Below are positions 42,349 through 51,358 of a stretch of DNA of 51,358 bases, one piece after another (within the stretch, counting starts at the first letter, position 1; every line of letters starts with the position of its first letter). The notes under the pieces were generated by a model that saw only the letters and a list, made by a program, of their open reading frames with translations, ran no database searches and was not told the DNA's origin. A program made the translations under genes and the position numbers. The DNA is from Halonatronomonas sp051745085 (GTDB lineage Bacteria > Bacillota > Halanaerobiia > Halanaerobiales > Halarsenatibacteraceae), in assembly GCA_051745085.1 (NCBI GenBank), contig JBNJDR010000009.1, forward strand, positions 1 to 51,358. The letters are read 5' to 3'.

Positions 42349-43725
42349 ATGAAATTATCCCAAAACAAATTGATCGAAATATGGGAGGAAAGTTTAGAAA
42401 GAATCAAAGAACAATTAAGTAATCCAAGTTTTAAGACCTGGTTTTCCGATACAGAACCTATTAAACTTACCCAAAATAATATATTACAATTAAAAGTGCC
42501 TAATGATTTTATTAAAGACTGGATAAGTTCTCGCTACCAGGAATTAATTATCGAAACAATCGATGAAATAGCAGATTTAAAAGTTGAGCTGGAGTTTTTA
42601 ACTCCCGAAGAAATTAAAGATGAAAAATCAAAAGATGATTCACCAACTAATGACAAAAAGAAGAAGGTTAATAATAATGGAGGCTCTATTAACCTTAAAT
42701 ATGGAATCAATCCAAAATACACTTTTGATACATTTGTAGTAGGTAATAGTAATAGATTTGCTCATGCTGCTTCTCTAGCTGTTGCAGAAGCTCCTGCTAA
42801 AGCTTATAATCCTTTATTTATTTATGGTGACGTAGGTTTGGGTAAAACTCACTTAATGCAAGCTATTGCTCATTTTATTTTAGAACATAACCCAGATAAC
42901 AAAGTAGTTTATGTTTCTTCAGAAACATTTACTAATGAGCTTATAAACGCGATCAAGGATGATAAAACTGTAGATTTTAGAGATAAGTATAGAAATATAG
43001 ACATTCTTTTAGTAGATGATATTCAATTTCTAGCTGGTAAAGAAAGGACCCAGGAAGAGTTTTTTCATACTTTTAATGCTCTTCATGAATCAAACCGCCA
43101 ATTGATAATATCCAGTGATCGTCCCCCTAAGGAAATTCCTACGTTAGAAGAACGTTTACGTTCTCGCTTTGAATGGGGTTTAATTACAGACATCCAAAGT
43201 CCTGACTTAGAAACTAGAATAGCTATTTTAAGAAAAAAAGCTGATATAGAAAATCTGCAAATTCCAAACGAAGTTATTATCGATATAGCTAATAAAATAC
43301 AATCTAATATTAGAGAACTAGAAGGTGCATTAATTAAAGTTATTGCTTACGCTGAATTAGTAGAAAAAGAAATAGATCTTGATTTAGCACAAGAAGCTTT
43401 AAAAGATTTGGTAAGTAAAAACAATTCTGCTCCTAAGGAAATTACTATTAGTCACATAAAAAAAATAGTAGCAGATTATTATAATTTAAATTTAGAAAAG
43501 ATCGACTCTAAAAAAAGAACCCAAAATATTGTTTTCCCTCGTCAAATAGCAATGTATCTATCCCGGGAACTTACTGATGCATCTCTACCTATGATTGGAG
43601 ACAGCTTTGGAGGAAGAGACCATACTACTGTTATGCATGCTCATAATAAAATAAGCGAAAAATATGAAGAAGAAGTTAATTTCAAAAAGACTATTGATAA
43701 ATTAATCGAAAAAATAAATTCTTAA
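42349..43725 (+). CDS. dnaA: chromosomal replication initiator DnaA
   Basis: 458 aa. Domain I (about 1-85), a linker with a KKKK stretch, AAA+ domain III (Walker A GDVGLGKTHLMQA, Walker B ILLVDDIQFLAG, box SDRPPKEIPTLEERLRSRFEWG) and the domain IV DNA-binding signature FGGRDHTTVMHAHNKI. The start at 42349 has AGGAGG 6 nt upstream; an in-frame start at 42277 would cover DnaA boxes. oriC clusters lie on both sides. Confidence 0.97.
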   Translation: MKLSQNKLIEIWEESLERIKEQLSNPSFKTWFSDTEPIKLTQNNILQLKVPNDFIKDWISSRYQELIIETIDEIADLKVELEFLTPEEIKDEKSKDDSPTNDKKKKVNNNGGSINLKYGINPKYTFDTFVVGNSNRFAHAASLAVAEAPAKAYNPLFIYGDVGLGKTHLMQAIAHFILEHNPDNKVVYVSSETFTNELINAIKDDKTVDFRDKYRNIDILLVDDIQFLAGKERTQEEFFHTFNALHESNRQLIISSDRPPKEIPTLEERLRSRFEWGLITDIQSPDLETRIAILRKKADIENLQIPNEVIIDIANKIQSNIRELEGALIKVIAYAELVEKEIDLDLAQEALKDLVSKNNSAPKEITISHIKKIVADYYNLNLEKIDSKKRTQNIVFPRQIAMYLSRELTDASLPMIGDSFGGRDHTTVMHAHNKISEKYEEEVNFKKTIDKLIEKINS

Positions 43726-43752
43726 TAACTTTGTTGATTAGTTGTTAACGGG

Positions 43753-43985
43753 CTGTGGACAAAAATGTGGATAATTTCAAGAAAATTTTTGCCTGTTGAG
43801 ATGTGGAAAAACTATAACTTTTTAACCACACCTATTGCACAGGCTTTCTTCCTTAATTTTCAGGGGTTTAACTCAGTTTTCCACTTTTGAACATCCCCTA
43901 CTACTATTACTATTAATTTAAGATATGATAGATAATTATGGAGGTGGTAATATGAAATTTATAATTGAACAATCAGTTTTCCACA
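43753..43985. other. oriC: oriC part 2: DnaA boxes and unwinding region between dnaA and dnaN
   Basis: Boxes on both strands: TGTGGACAA (43754), TGTGGATAA (43766-43774), TGTGGAAAA (43802-43810), TTTTCCACT (43877-43885), and TTTTCCACA inside dnaN (43977-43985). A DnaA-trio-like run TACTACTATTACTATTAA (43899-43916) lies 13 nt after the TTTTCCACT box and leads into an AT-rich stretch. The order box, C-rich spacer, trio, AT-rich DNA matches the B. subtilis unwinding site. Confidence 0.75.
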
Positions 43986-45067
43986 ATGCATTAAAGAAAG
44001 TCAATCGAGCTATCTCGTCAAACAACACTTTACCAATTCTCTCAGGCTTACTTTTACAAAGCACTCAAAACAATGATTTAAAGTTAATTGCCACAGATTT
44101 AGAAATTGGAATTGAATTAGAGATTGGAGCTAACATCGACCAAACGGGTGCAATTGTTTTACCTGCCAATGAAATTTCTAATATCGTTCGAGAACTACCA
44201 GCTGAACCTGTTAGAATTGAGGTTAATCAAGATAACTATCAAGCAAAAATTGAAACTTCTACTTCTCATTTTAAATTAAATGGTTTTAATCCTGATGAAT
44301 TTCCATCTTTACCAGAAGTGGAGGATAATCACCAATTAAATATTTCAGCCGATCAACTTAAAAATATGATAGATGAAGTTAAATTTTCCTGTGATAAAAA
44401 TAATTCACAACCAGGTTTAACTGGAGCTTTGTTTTCAATTAAAGAAAACAAAATCGTTATGGTTGCTACAAATACATACAGAATGGCTTATAGTGAAATG
44501 AATTTAAATCATGATATATCTGAAGAAATTCGGATAATTATTCCTGCTAATTCTTTAAATGAATTAAGTAATTTATTAAATGACTATGATGATGAAAAAA
44601 TTAATGTTATTATAGACAATAGTCATATAAAATTTTTTCTCAATGATGTTATTTTCACATCTCGCTTAATAGAAGGTAAATTCCCCAATTATCAGCAGGT
44701 AATGCCTAATGAATATAATAATGTTATTAACATCGATAAAGATAAATTATTACAAGCTGTTAAAAGAACTGCTTTAATTGCAAAATTAGATTCAGGAGTT
44801 ATCAGCCTTAAATTTTCTCAAGATAAACTGATAATTGAATCGGTAAACTCTGATAAAGGTCATGCTCGAGAAGAAGTAAATATTGAGATGGAAGGTGGAG
44901 AACAAAATATAAACATCGATGTTAATTATCTAATGGATGTTTTAAAAATAATCTCTGAAGAAACAATTCGTTTTGAATTAATCGGTCCTTTAAATCCTTT
45001 AACAGTAAAAAGAAATAATAAAAATGACTATATTTATTTAATCATGCCGGTTAGACCAGGATCTTAA
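43952..45067 (+). CDS. dnaN: DNA polymerase III sliding clamp (beta)
   Basis: 371 aa, three-domain beta clamp: MKFIIEQSVFHNALKKVNRAIS, NTLPILSGLLL, FKLNGFNPDEFPSLP, ending YIYLIMPVRPG. The start at 43952 follows GGAGG at 7 nt; an ATG at 43925 overlaps the unwinding region. It is the head of the dnaN-yaaA-recF-remB-gyrB-gyrA cluster. Confidence 0.96.
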   Translation: MKFIIEQSVFHNALKKVNRAISSNNTLPILSGLLLQSTQNNDLKLIATDLEIGIELEIGANIDQTGAIVLPANEISNIVRELPAEPVRIEVNQDNYQAKIETSTSHFKLNGFNPDEFPSLPEVEDNHQLNISADQLKNMIDEVKFSCDKNNSQPGLTGALFSIKENKIVMVATNTYRMAYSEMNLNHDISEEIRIIIPANSLNELSNLLNDYDDEKINVIIDNSHIKFFLNDVIFTSRLIEGKFPNYQQVMPNEYNNVINIDKDKLLQAVKRTALIAKLDSGVISLKFSQDKLIIESVNSDKGHAREEVNIEMEGGEQNINIDVNYLMDVLKIISEETIRFELIGPLNPLTVKRNNKNDYIYLIMPVRPGS

Positions 45068-45107
45068 TTATTAAAATTATTTTAAATTAACTTAGGTGGT
45101 TATAATT

Positions 45108-45329
45108 ATGAATGAAGAGATTAAAATTAATACTGAATACATCAAATTAGATCAATTCTTAAAATGGGCATCTCTGGTGGGCAGCGGGGGAGAAGCTAAA
45201 ACCTTAATCCAAGAAGGAAAAATTAAGGTCAACGGAGAAGTAGAATATAGTAGAGGTAGAAAATTATATCCAGGTGATGAAGTGGAATTTGTTGAAGGAG
45301 AAAGAAAATTTAGTATAAGTAGGGATTAA
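45108..45329 (+). CDS. yaaA: S4-domain RNA-binding protein YaaA
   Basis: 73 aa, an S4-like domain: IKLDQFLKWASLVGSGGEAKTLIQEGKIKVNG and GRKLYPGDEVEF (excerpt). The small S4 protein between dnaN and recF is conserved in Firmicutes; in B. subtilis it is linked to ribosome assembly (RlbA). The start at 45108 is set by the AGGTGG site. Confidence 0.9.
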   Translation: MNEEIKINTEYIKLDQFLKWASLVGSGGEAKTLIQEGKIKVNGEVEYSRGRKLYPGDEVEFVEGERKFSISRD

Positions 45330-45331
45330 AT

Positions 45332-46447
45332 TTGTTTATTGAACGAATATATTTAAAAAATTTTCGGAATTTAAGATCAGTATTATTAGATTTTAATCCA
45401 GATTTAAATATTATTGTAGGCGGCAATGGTCAGGGAAAGACTAATTTATTAGAAGCTATTTATTATTTAAGTACGGGTAGATCACATCGAACCTCAACAG
45501 ATAAAGAATTAATTAATTTTGATAATGAAGATACTGATCATAAATTAATAATTCAAGCTAAAATCAAAAGAGCTGACGAGGTTAATCAAAAACTTTCCCT
45601 GCAGATTGAAGGCAGGGATAAGTTTTTTAAAGTTAATGATTTAGAAATAGAAAAAATGTCCAATTTCATCGGTAGACTTAACGTTGTTTTGTTTTCTCCT
45701 GAAGATTTACAATTAGTCAAGGGTAGTCCTGGAAACAGAAGAAATTTTCTTGATACTGAAGTATCTCAGGTTAACCCTTATTATTATCATCAACTCAAAA
45801 AATATGAAAAAGTTTTAAAACAGAGAAATAATTTACTTAAAGAAATTCGTTACAATCCAAATAAAGATCGGTCTATTTTAGAAGTTTATACTTCTCAATT
45901 AATAGAAATTGGAAGTAATATCATGAAAAAACGGCAAGAAGTTGTAGAAAAGTTAAAATTACTAGCCCGCTTACACCAAAGGCGGTTAACTGATAATAAA
46001 GAAAATCTAAAATTGAAATATGAACCAAGTTTTTCTTTGCTTGAAGGTAAAAAGATAAATGATTTATTCAAGCAAGAGGTAGAAAATAATTTGAATCAAG
46101 AAATTGAGAGAGGATATACTTTGGTTGGTCCCCATAGAGATGATCTTTTACTAGAAATAAATAATTATGATATTAGAAAATATGGGTCTCAGGGTCAGCA
46201 GAGAACTGCCGCTTTAGCTTTAAAACTGGCTGAACTTGAGTTTATGAAAAGTGAATCAGGAGAATATCCAGTTTTACTTTTGGATGACGTTTTTTCAGAA
46301 CTAGATAGTATCAGACGAAAACAGTTGATTGATTTTATAGGAAATAAAATTCAAACTTTTATCACCACTACAGATAAAATGTTAGTTGAAGATTTTGCTA
46401 ATAATGAAGATGATTTTTATTATATAAAAGCAGGTGAATTTCATTAA
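45332..46447 (+). CDS. recF: DNA replication and repair protein RecF
   Basis: 371 aa, SMC-like ATPase: Walker A GGNGQGKTNLLEAIYYLSTG, signature YGSQGQQRTAALALKLAE, Walker B PVLLLDDVFSELD. TTG start 2 nt after yaaA, with AGGG in the end of yaaA as its ribosome-binding site. Confidence 0.95.
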   Translation: MFIERIYLKNFRNLRSVLLDFNPDLNIIVGGNGQGKTNLLEAIYYLSTGRSHRTSTDKELINFDNEDTDHKLIIQAKIKRADEVNQKLSLQIEGRDKFFKVNDLEIEKMSNFIGRLNVVLFSPEDLQLVKGSPGNRRNFLDTEVSQVNPYYYHQLKKYEKVLKQRNNLLKEIRYNPNKDRSILEVYTSQLIEIGSNIMKKRQEVVEKLKLLARLHQRRLTDNKENLKLKYEPSFSLLEGKKINDLFKQEVENNLNQEIERGYTLVGPHRDDLLLEINNYDIRKYGSQGQQRTAALALKLAELEFMKSESGEYPVLLLDDVFSELDSIRRKQLIDFIGNKIQTFITTTDKMLVEDFANNEDDFYYIKAGEFH

Positions 46448-46461
46448 GGAAGGTGACATAT

Positions 46462-46728
46462 TTGTTTTTGCATATCGGTAATGATAATATGATTAAAGCT
46501 AAAGATGTAGTCTTAATAGGTGATATGTCATCTATTAAAGAAAGTGAAATTACTCAAGAATTTTTAAAAACTGCTGAAGAAGAAGGATTCATTATTGATC
46601 AGACTGAAGATAAATCTGAGAGTAGATCTTTTATTTTAACCGGGGAAAAAATATTTTTTTCTATAATTTCTACCAGTACTTTAGAAAAAAGAATGGAAAA
46701 TCTGATCGATGAAAACGAAGGAGTTTGA
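46462..46728 (+). CDS. remB: RemB-like (YaaB, DUF370) regulator
   Basis: 88 aa: FLHIGNDNMIKAKDVVLIGD..., SSIKESEITQEFLKTAEEEGFIID and FSIISTSTLEKRM, matching the RemA/RemB family; RemB is the homologue between recF and gyrB in B. subtilis and affects matrix genes. The TTG at 46462 is chosen because AAGGAAGG lies 8 nt before it; a GTG at 46453 overlaps that site. It ends 5 nt before gyrB. Confidence 0.88.
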   Translation: MFLHIGNDNMIKAKDVVLIGDMSSIKESEITQEFLKTAEEEGFIIDQTEDKSESRSFILTGEKIFFSIISTSTLEKRMENLIDENEGV

Positions 46729-46733
46729 TTTTA

Positions 46734-48650
46734 ATGATCAATGAACGCAGATACGAAGCTGAAGATATTCAGGTTCTAGAAGGATTAGAAGCTGTAAGAA
46801 AAAGACCAGGAATGTATATTGGCTCTACTTCTTTAGATGGACTTCATCACCTGGTTTATGAGGTTGTTGATAATAGTATCGATGAAGCAATGAGTGGTTA
46901 TTGTGACTTAATAACTGTAGAAATACAAGAAGATAATATTGTTCAAGTTACCGATAACGGAAGAGGTATTCCCATCGAAAGTCATCCGAAAGTGAATAAA
47001 CCTGCAGTAGAAGTAGTTATGACTACATTACATGCTGGAGGTAAATTTGGAGGAGAAGGCTACAAAGTTTCAGGTGGACTTCATGGGGTAGGTGTATCGG
47101 TGGTTAACGCTTTATCTGAATGGATGGAAGTTGAAATTTCATGGAAAGATGGAAATCTATATCGGCAGAGATATCAAAGAGGGCGGGCTGTCACAGAATT
47201 AAAAAAGATCGGGCCAACTTTGGAAAAAGAAACTGGAACTACGATTACTTTTAAACCAGATAGAGAAATTTTTCCTGATTTAGGTTTTAAATATAAAGTT
47301 TTAGCGCAAAGATTTAAAGAACTAGCTTATCTCAATAGAGGAATTAAGATTAAATTTATTGATAGTAGGTCTGAGCAGGAGGTTGTTAATGAATATTGTT
47401 ATGAGGGCGGGATCATATCCTTTGTTAAGCATTTAAATAAAAATAAGAAGACTTTATTTCCCGATCCAATTTATATTCATGAGGTTGGAGAGGAACATGA
47501 AGTTGAAATTGCTATTCAGTACAACAATGGTTTTAATGAAAATGTATTTTCTTTTGCGAATAACATTAACACCAAAGAAGGTGGGACTCATTTAAGCGGT
47601 TTTAAAAGTGCTATGACCAGAACTATAAATGATTATGCTCGTAGTAAAAATCTACTAAAAGATAACGAAGATAATTTAAAAGGTGAAGATGTCAGAGAAG
47701 GACTTTTGGCGATAATAAGTGTTAAACTTGCTGAACCCCAATTTGAAGGTCAGACAAAAACTAAATTAGGTAATAGTGAAATTAGGGGTTTTGTTGATTC
47801 AGCTTTGAGTAAACATTTAAAAATATTTTTGGAAGAAAATCCTGCTGTAGGGAAGATCATAGTAGAAAAGGCTATCCAAGCTGCTTACGCGCGTAAAGCT
47901 GCTAAAAAAGCCCGGGACTTAACCCGTCGGAAAAGTGCTTTAACTTCTACAGCACTTCCAGGTAAACTAGCAGATTGTTCTTCTAAAGAGAAAGAAGAAT
48001 CGGAGCTGTATATAGTTGAGGGTGACTCCGCCGGAGGTTCAGCCAAGCAGGGGAGAGATAGAAAATTTCAAGCAATTCTTCCGCTGAGAGGTAAAATTTT
48101 GAATGTAGAAAAAGCTAGATTAAATAAAATTTTAAATAACAAAGAAATAAGGGCTCTGATCACAGCTATCGGTACCGGAGTGGGAGAAGAATTTGATCTG
48201 GAAAAACTAAGATATGGAAAAATAATCATAATGACAGATGCGGATGTGGATGGTGCTCATATTAGAACGCTATTGTTAACGTTCTTTTATCGGTACATGA
48301 AAGCACTGCTTTTAGAAGGAAGAATATATATTGCTCAACCACCTCTTTACAAGGTGAAAATCGGCAGTAAAGAAGATTATGCATATAATGAAAGGGCGCT
48401 CCAAAAAATCATCTCGGAAAATCCAGATAGTAAAATTTCTCTGCAGAGATACAAAGGTTTAGGTGAGATGAACCCTAATCAGTTGTGGGATACTACCATG
48501 AATCCAGGCGAAAGAGTATTACTTAAAGTTGAGATAGAAGATGCAATATTGGCTGATGAAACTTTTACCACATTAATGGGAGATAGGGTAAGTCCGCGAA
48601 GACAATTTATAGAAGAACATGCTCACGAGGTTGAAAACCTCGATGTGTAG
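46734..48650 (+). CDS. gyrB: DNA gyrase subunit B
   Basis: 638 aa. GHKL ATPase (KRPGMYIGST, VDNSIDEA, DNGRGIP, GGLHGVGVSVVNALS), transducer, TOPRIM (YIVEGDSAGGSAKQGRD, DADVDGAHIRTL) and the C-terminal QRYKGLGEMNPNQLW. The start at 46734 is 10 nt after AGGAG at the end of remB. Confidence 0.97.
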   Translation: MINERRYEAEDIQVLEGLEAVRKRPGMYIGSTSLDGLHHLVYEVVDNSIDEAMSGYCDLITVEIQEDNIVQVTDNGRGIPIESHPKVNKPAVEVVMTTLHAGGKFGGEGYKVSGGLHGVGVSVVNALSEWMEVEISWKDGNLYRQRYQRGRAVTELKKIGPTLEKETGTTITFKPDREIFPDLGFKYKVLAQRFKELAYLNRGIKIKFIDSRSEQEVVNEYCYEGGIISFVKHLNKNKKTLFPDPIYIHEVGEEHEVEIAIQYNNGFNENVFSFANNINTKEGGTHLSGFKSAMTRTINDYARSKNLLKDNEDNLKGEDVREGLLAIISVKLAEPQFEGQTKTKLGNSEIRGFVDSALSKHLKIFLEENPAVGKIIVEKAIQAAYARKAAKKARDLTRRKSALTSTALPGKLADCSSKEKEESELYIVEGDSAGGSAKQGRDRKFQAILPLRGKILNVEKARLNKILNNKEIRALITAIGTGVGEEFDLEKLRYGKIIIMTDADVDGAHIRTLLLTFFYRYMKALLLEGRIYIAQPPLYKVKIGSKEDYAYNERALQKIISENPDSKISLQRYKGLGEMNPNQLWDTTMNPGERVLLKVEIEDAILADETFTTLMGDRVSPRRQFIEEHAHEVENLDV

Positions 48651-48688
48651 GTTTTTATCGAAAGAAGTAAAGGTAGGTGGAAGTTTTG

Positions 48689-51193
48689 ATGATTGAGGAA
48701 AATATTAAGTTGGTAGCAATAGATGACGAAATGAAAGATGCTTATTTAGATTATGCTATGAGTGTAATCGTAGGTCGGGCTTTGCCTGATGTTAGAGATG
48801 GCTTGAAGCCTGTGCATAGAAGGATTTTATATGCGCTTAAAGACTTAAATATAACTTCTCGTTCTGCCCATAAGAAATCAGCCAGGATCGTAGGTGAGGT
48901 TTTGGGTAAGTATCACCCTCATGGGGATACTTCTGTTTATGATGCTATGGTTAGAATGGCCCAGGATTTTTCGCACAGATATCCTCTAGTGGATGGCCAC
49001 GGCAACTTTGGATCTGTGGATGGAGATGCCGCAGCGGCAATGAGATATACTGAAGCGCGCATGGCTAAGATTTCCGAGGAGTTAGTAAAAGATATTGATA
49101 AAGAAACAGTAGATTTTAAGCCTAATTTTGATGATACCTTACAGGAGCCAGAGGTACTGCCAGCTCGAATACCTAATTTGCTAATAAATGGAAGTTCAGG
49201 TATAGCTGTTGGAATGGCGACGAGTGTCCCTCCTCATAATTTAGGAGAGGTTATTGAAGGGGTAGTAAGGCTAATTGATGATTCTAATATATCTGTAACT
49301 GAATTGATGCAGTCGATTCAGGGTCCTGATTTTCCCACAGGCGGTTCAATAATGAATCGAGATGAGATTATAAAAGCTTATAGAACCGGTCGAGGCAAAG
49401 TCAGAGTGAGAGCTAAAACTAGAATAATAAATCCTGATAGTAAAAAACCAATAATTATAGTTGATGAACTACCTTATCAAGTTAATAAAGCGAAATTGAT
49501 CGAAAAGATTGCTGATTTAGTAAAAGAAGATAAAATTACCGGCATCAGTGACTTAAGAGATGAATCAGATCGAGATGGAATGAGGATTTTCATCGAGTTA
49601 AAGTCAGGTACTAACCCTGATGTTATGTTAAATAAATTATTTAAAAACACTCAATTACAAACTACGTTCAGTGTAATAATGCTGGCTTTAGTAAATAATC
49701 AGCCCAAAGTACTCTCGTTGAAAGAAGTACTCTATCATTATTTACAACATCAAAAAGATGTTGTTCGTAGAAGAACTACTTATGATCTTAATAAAGCCGA
49801 AGATAGGGCTCATGTCCTGGCAGGTTTTAGAATTGCTTTAGCGGATATCGATGAAGTAGTAGAACTTATTAAAAAAGCACCTGATTCTAACGCTGCTGCC
49901 TTACAGTTAGAGAGAAGGTTTGGCCTATCTGAGCGCCAGGCAGATTCTATCTTGAGTATGCAGTTAAAAAGATTAACCGGGTTGGAAAGAGAAAAAATAG
50001 AAGAAGAATATTCTGAACTTCAGGAACAAATTGCTTATTTAAGGAGTATTTTGTCAAGCGAAGAAAAATTGATTGGTTTAATCAGAGAGGAACTGCTGGA
50101 GATCAAAGAAAAATATCAGGATGAAAGAAGAACTGATATTTTAAATCAAGACGTCAGTCTGGAAATGGAAGATTTGATTGCAGAAGAAAATATAGTAGTT
50201 GCTTTAACTAATTTCGGTTATATTAAGAGAATGCCTTTAGATATTTATCGGAGCCAAAAACGAGGCGGTAAAGGGATAATAGGTATAAGTACCAGGGATG
50301 AGGATTTTGTTGCTGATATTTTTACAGCTACTACCCATCGCACATTTATGTTCTTTACCAATAAAGGGCAGGTTTATCGTTTGAAGGGGTATCAGATACC
50401 TCAAGCAGGAAGGCAGGCTAGAGGAACAGCTATTATTAATTTGCTGGATCTAGATGAAAATGAAAAAATATCGGCAATTATTCCGATTGATGAATTCTAC
50501 GAAGATAAATATCTTCTCATGGTTACTCAACGAGGAATCATCAAAAAGACTGCACTGAGTGAATATGATACTAACTATACCGGTCTGCAGGGTATCCAGC
50601 TGAGAGAAGATGATGAACTTGTAGAGGTTAAGCTTGCAGGAAATGATGATAGCATTTTCGTGACGAGTAGAGAAGGAAAAAGTATTCATTTTGAAATCGA
50701 TGAAGTTAGAGAAACTGCAAGAAGTTCTATCGGAGTTAAAGCGATCGATTTAATCGAAGAAGATGAAGTCATTGGGGCAGGTCTAGCTAGCGAAGGGGAA
50801 GATTTGTTTGTTATAACTGAAAAAGGTTATGGCAAGAGAACTTCTTTAGAAGAATATCGAACTCAGCATAGAGGTGGTAAAGGTTTAATCACTGCTAATA
50901 TATCTGCCAAAATAGGGAAAGTAGCCCAGATGAAGGTTGTTGATAAAGGGCAGGAACTATTGATTATTACCCAGGAAGGAATAATGATCAGGGTAAAGGT
51001 TTCTGATATTTCAACTTTTAGTAGAAATACTCAAGGGGTAAAAGTTATTTCGTTGAATGAAGGCGATAAAGTAATATCTCTAGCTAAAATAGATATAGAT
51101 CCTGAATTAGACCAGGATCCTGAGTTAGGTCAAGATGCTGAACTAATAGAAGAAGATGAGGATAAAGAAATTAATAATGATAAAGAAGAATGA
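48689..51193 (+). CDS. gyrA: DNA gyrase subunit A
   Basis: 834 aa. The catalytic Tyr is Tyr120 in AAAMRYTEAR. The quinolone-pocket residues are Thr81 (E. coli Ser83 position) and Asp85. The six-bladed C-terminal DNA-wrapping domain has the gyrase box QKRGGKG near residue 525. It ends in an acidic tail (about 805-834) of imperfect QDPEL-type repeats. The start at 48689 is 8 nt after AGGTGG. Confidence 0.97.
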   Translation: MIEENIKLVAIDDEMKDAYLDYAMSVIVGRALPDVRDGLKPVHRRILYALKDLNITSRSAHKKSARIVGEVLGKYHPHGDTSVYDAMVRMAQDFSHRYPLVDGHGNFGSVDGDAAAAMRYTEARMAKISEELVKDIDKETVDFKPNFDDTLQEPEVLPARIPNLLINGSSGIAVGMATSVPPHNLGEVIEGVVRLIDDSNISVTELMQSIQGPDFPTGGSIMNRDEIIKAYRTGRGKVRVRAKTRIINPDSKKPIIIVDELPYQVNKAKLIEKIADLVKEDKITGISDLRDESDRDGMRIFIELKSGTNPDVMLNKLFKNTQLQTTFSVIMLALVNNQPKVLSLKEVLYHYLQHQKDVVRRRTTYDLNKAEDRAHVLAGFRIALADIDEVVELIKKAPDSNAAALQLERRFGLSERQADSILSMQLKRLTGLEREKIEEEYSELQEQIAYLRSILSSEEKLIGLIREELLEIKEKYQDERRTDILNQDVSLEMEDLIAEENIVVALTNFGYIKRMPLDIYRSQKRGGKGIIGISTRDEDFVADIFTATTHRTFMFFTNKGQVYRLKGYQIPQAGRQARGTAIINLLDLDENEKISAIIPIDEFYEDKYLLMVTQRGIIKKTALSEYDTNYTGLQGIQLREDDELVEVKLAGNDDSIFVTSREGKSIHFEIDEVRETARSSIGVKAIDLIEEDEVIGAGLASEGEDLFVITEKGYGKRTSLEEYRTQHRGGKGLITANISAKIGKVAQMKVVDKGQELLIITQEGIMIRVKVSDISTFSRNTQGVKVISLNEGDKVISLAKIDIDPELDQDPELGQDAELIEEDEDKEINNDKEE

Positions 51194-51216
51194 ACAGGCT
51201 TAATATGAATAACTAT

Positions 51217-51249
51217 AACCCTCTGTTGACTTTTTATAGCAGGGGGTTT
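51217..51249 (+). terminator. terminator after gyrA
   Basis: AACCCTCTG pairs with CAGGGGGTT (one G-U pair) with a short T run, about 24 nt after the gyrA stop. Confidence 0.65.
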
Positions 51250-51288
51250 ATAAATAAATATTTTTCTCAGAAAAATAGCAAAAAAGAG

Positions 51289-51320
51289 TTGACAGCAGGG
51301 GCGGCAGATGTTAGTATAAT
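51289..51320 (+). promoter_or_regulatory. promoter at the window end
   Basis: Perfect TTGACA (51289-51294) and TATAAT (51315-51320), but 20 bp apart; TAGTAT (51312-51317) gives 17 bp. The downstream gene is outside the window. In B. subtilis an rRNA operon follows gyrA, so this could be an rrn promoter; that is a guess. Confidence 0.4.
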
Positions 51321-51358
51321 AAATGTCGCTACAAAAAAAGGGGCGAAAGAGCTCTTGA

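Noticed and set aside
43551..43564. A Noc-box-like sequence around TATCCCGGGAACT in dnaA
   Set aside because: Only about 11 of 14 positions match and symmetry is broken.
1..51358. CRISPR arrays, tRNA or rRNA genes, insertion sequences and prophage genes
   Set aside because: No regularly spaced repeats, cloverleaf-like segments, transposase or phage structural frames were seen in any region. Single tRNA genes could still be missed by eye.

Overview
The window is about 51 kb of a low-GC Firmicute chromosome spanning the replication origin. Typical Firmicute content includes Noc beside ParA/ParB, RemB between recF and gyrB, split gcvPA/gcvPB, YybS, YaaA and a B. subtilis-like dnaA region. It also encodes an outer membrane: an LptD-like LPS assembly barrel, a Wzz-type chain-length regulator, a LolCDE-like ABC transporter with a LolA-like protein, and a second beta-barrel. 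That mix points to a diderm Firmicute, most likely a member of the Halanaerobiales. The genus is an inference and not read directly.

Layout. 0-8.6 kb (mostly minus strand): wzz-like gene, lptD-like gene, nagB with its GntR/HutC repressor, cysK (plus) and purA-purD. 8.8-14.5 kb (plus, head-on to replication): a DnaD-like replication protein, dnaB helicase, a small overlapping gene, then a GEMM-I (cyclic-di-GMP type) riboswitch with a terminator in front of a subtilisin-like surface lipoprotein. 14.6-21.1 kb (minus): a SARP/BTAD-type regulator with a degenerate GGDEF-like tail, and a five-gene envelope operon (ABC ATPase, two FtsX-type permeases, LolA-like protein, beta-barrel). 21.2-27.7 kb (minus): azlCD, a selenocysteine-containing peroxiredoxin, the rpsF-ssb-rpsR-yybS-rplI operon and ychF-DUF951-TPR. 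27.8-32.4 kb: gcvT-gcvH-gcvPA-gcvPB under a glycine riboswitch. 32.4-41.9 kb (minus): trkA, two parS sites, parB-parA-noc-rsmG-mnmG-mnmE, jag-yidC-yidD-rnpA. 41.9-51.2 kb (plus): the bipartite oriC around dnaA, then dnaN-yaaA-recF-remB-gyrB-gyrA.

Genes left of dnaA are nearly all on the minus strand and genes right of it on the plus strand, so almost everything is co-directional with replication leaving oriC. The exceptions are cysK and the dnaD-dnaB-subtilase block, which looks inverted or inserted relative to the usual rplI-dnaB-purA order.

The strongest unusual signals are these. (1) A peroxiredoxin whose peroxidatic residue is encoded by an in-frame TGA at 22872-22874, with a SECIS-like hairpin just downstream. 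(2) A GEMM-I riboswitch at 11702-11791 with a visible antiterminator/terminator switch controlling a secreted protease. (3) A perfect Noc-binding palindrome inside gcvPB, plus two parS sites beside parB. (4) A DnaA-trio-like repeat before dnaN. (5) Absence of rpmH from its usual place between dnaA and rnpA. (6) An ABC/LolA-like/beta-barrel operon that may be a trans-envelope lipid or lipoprotein export system.
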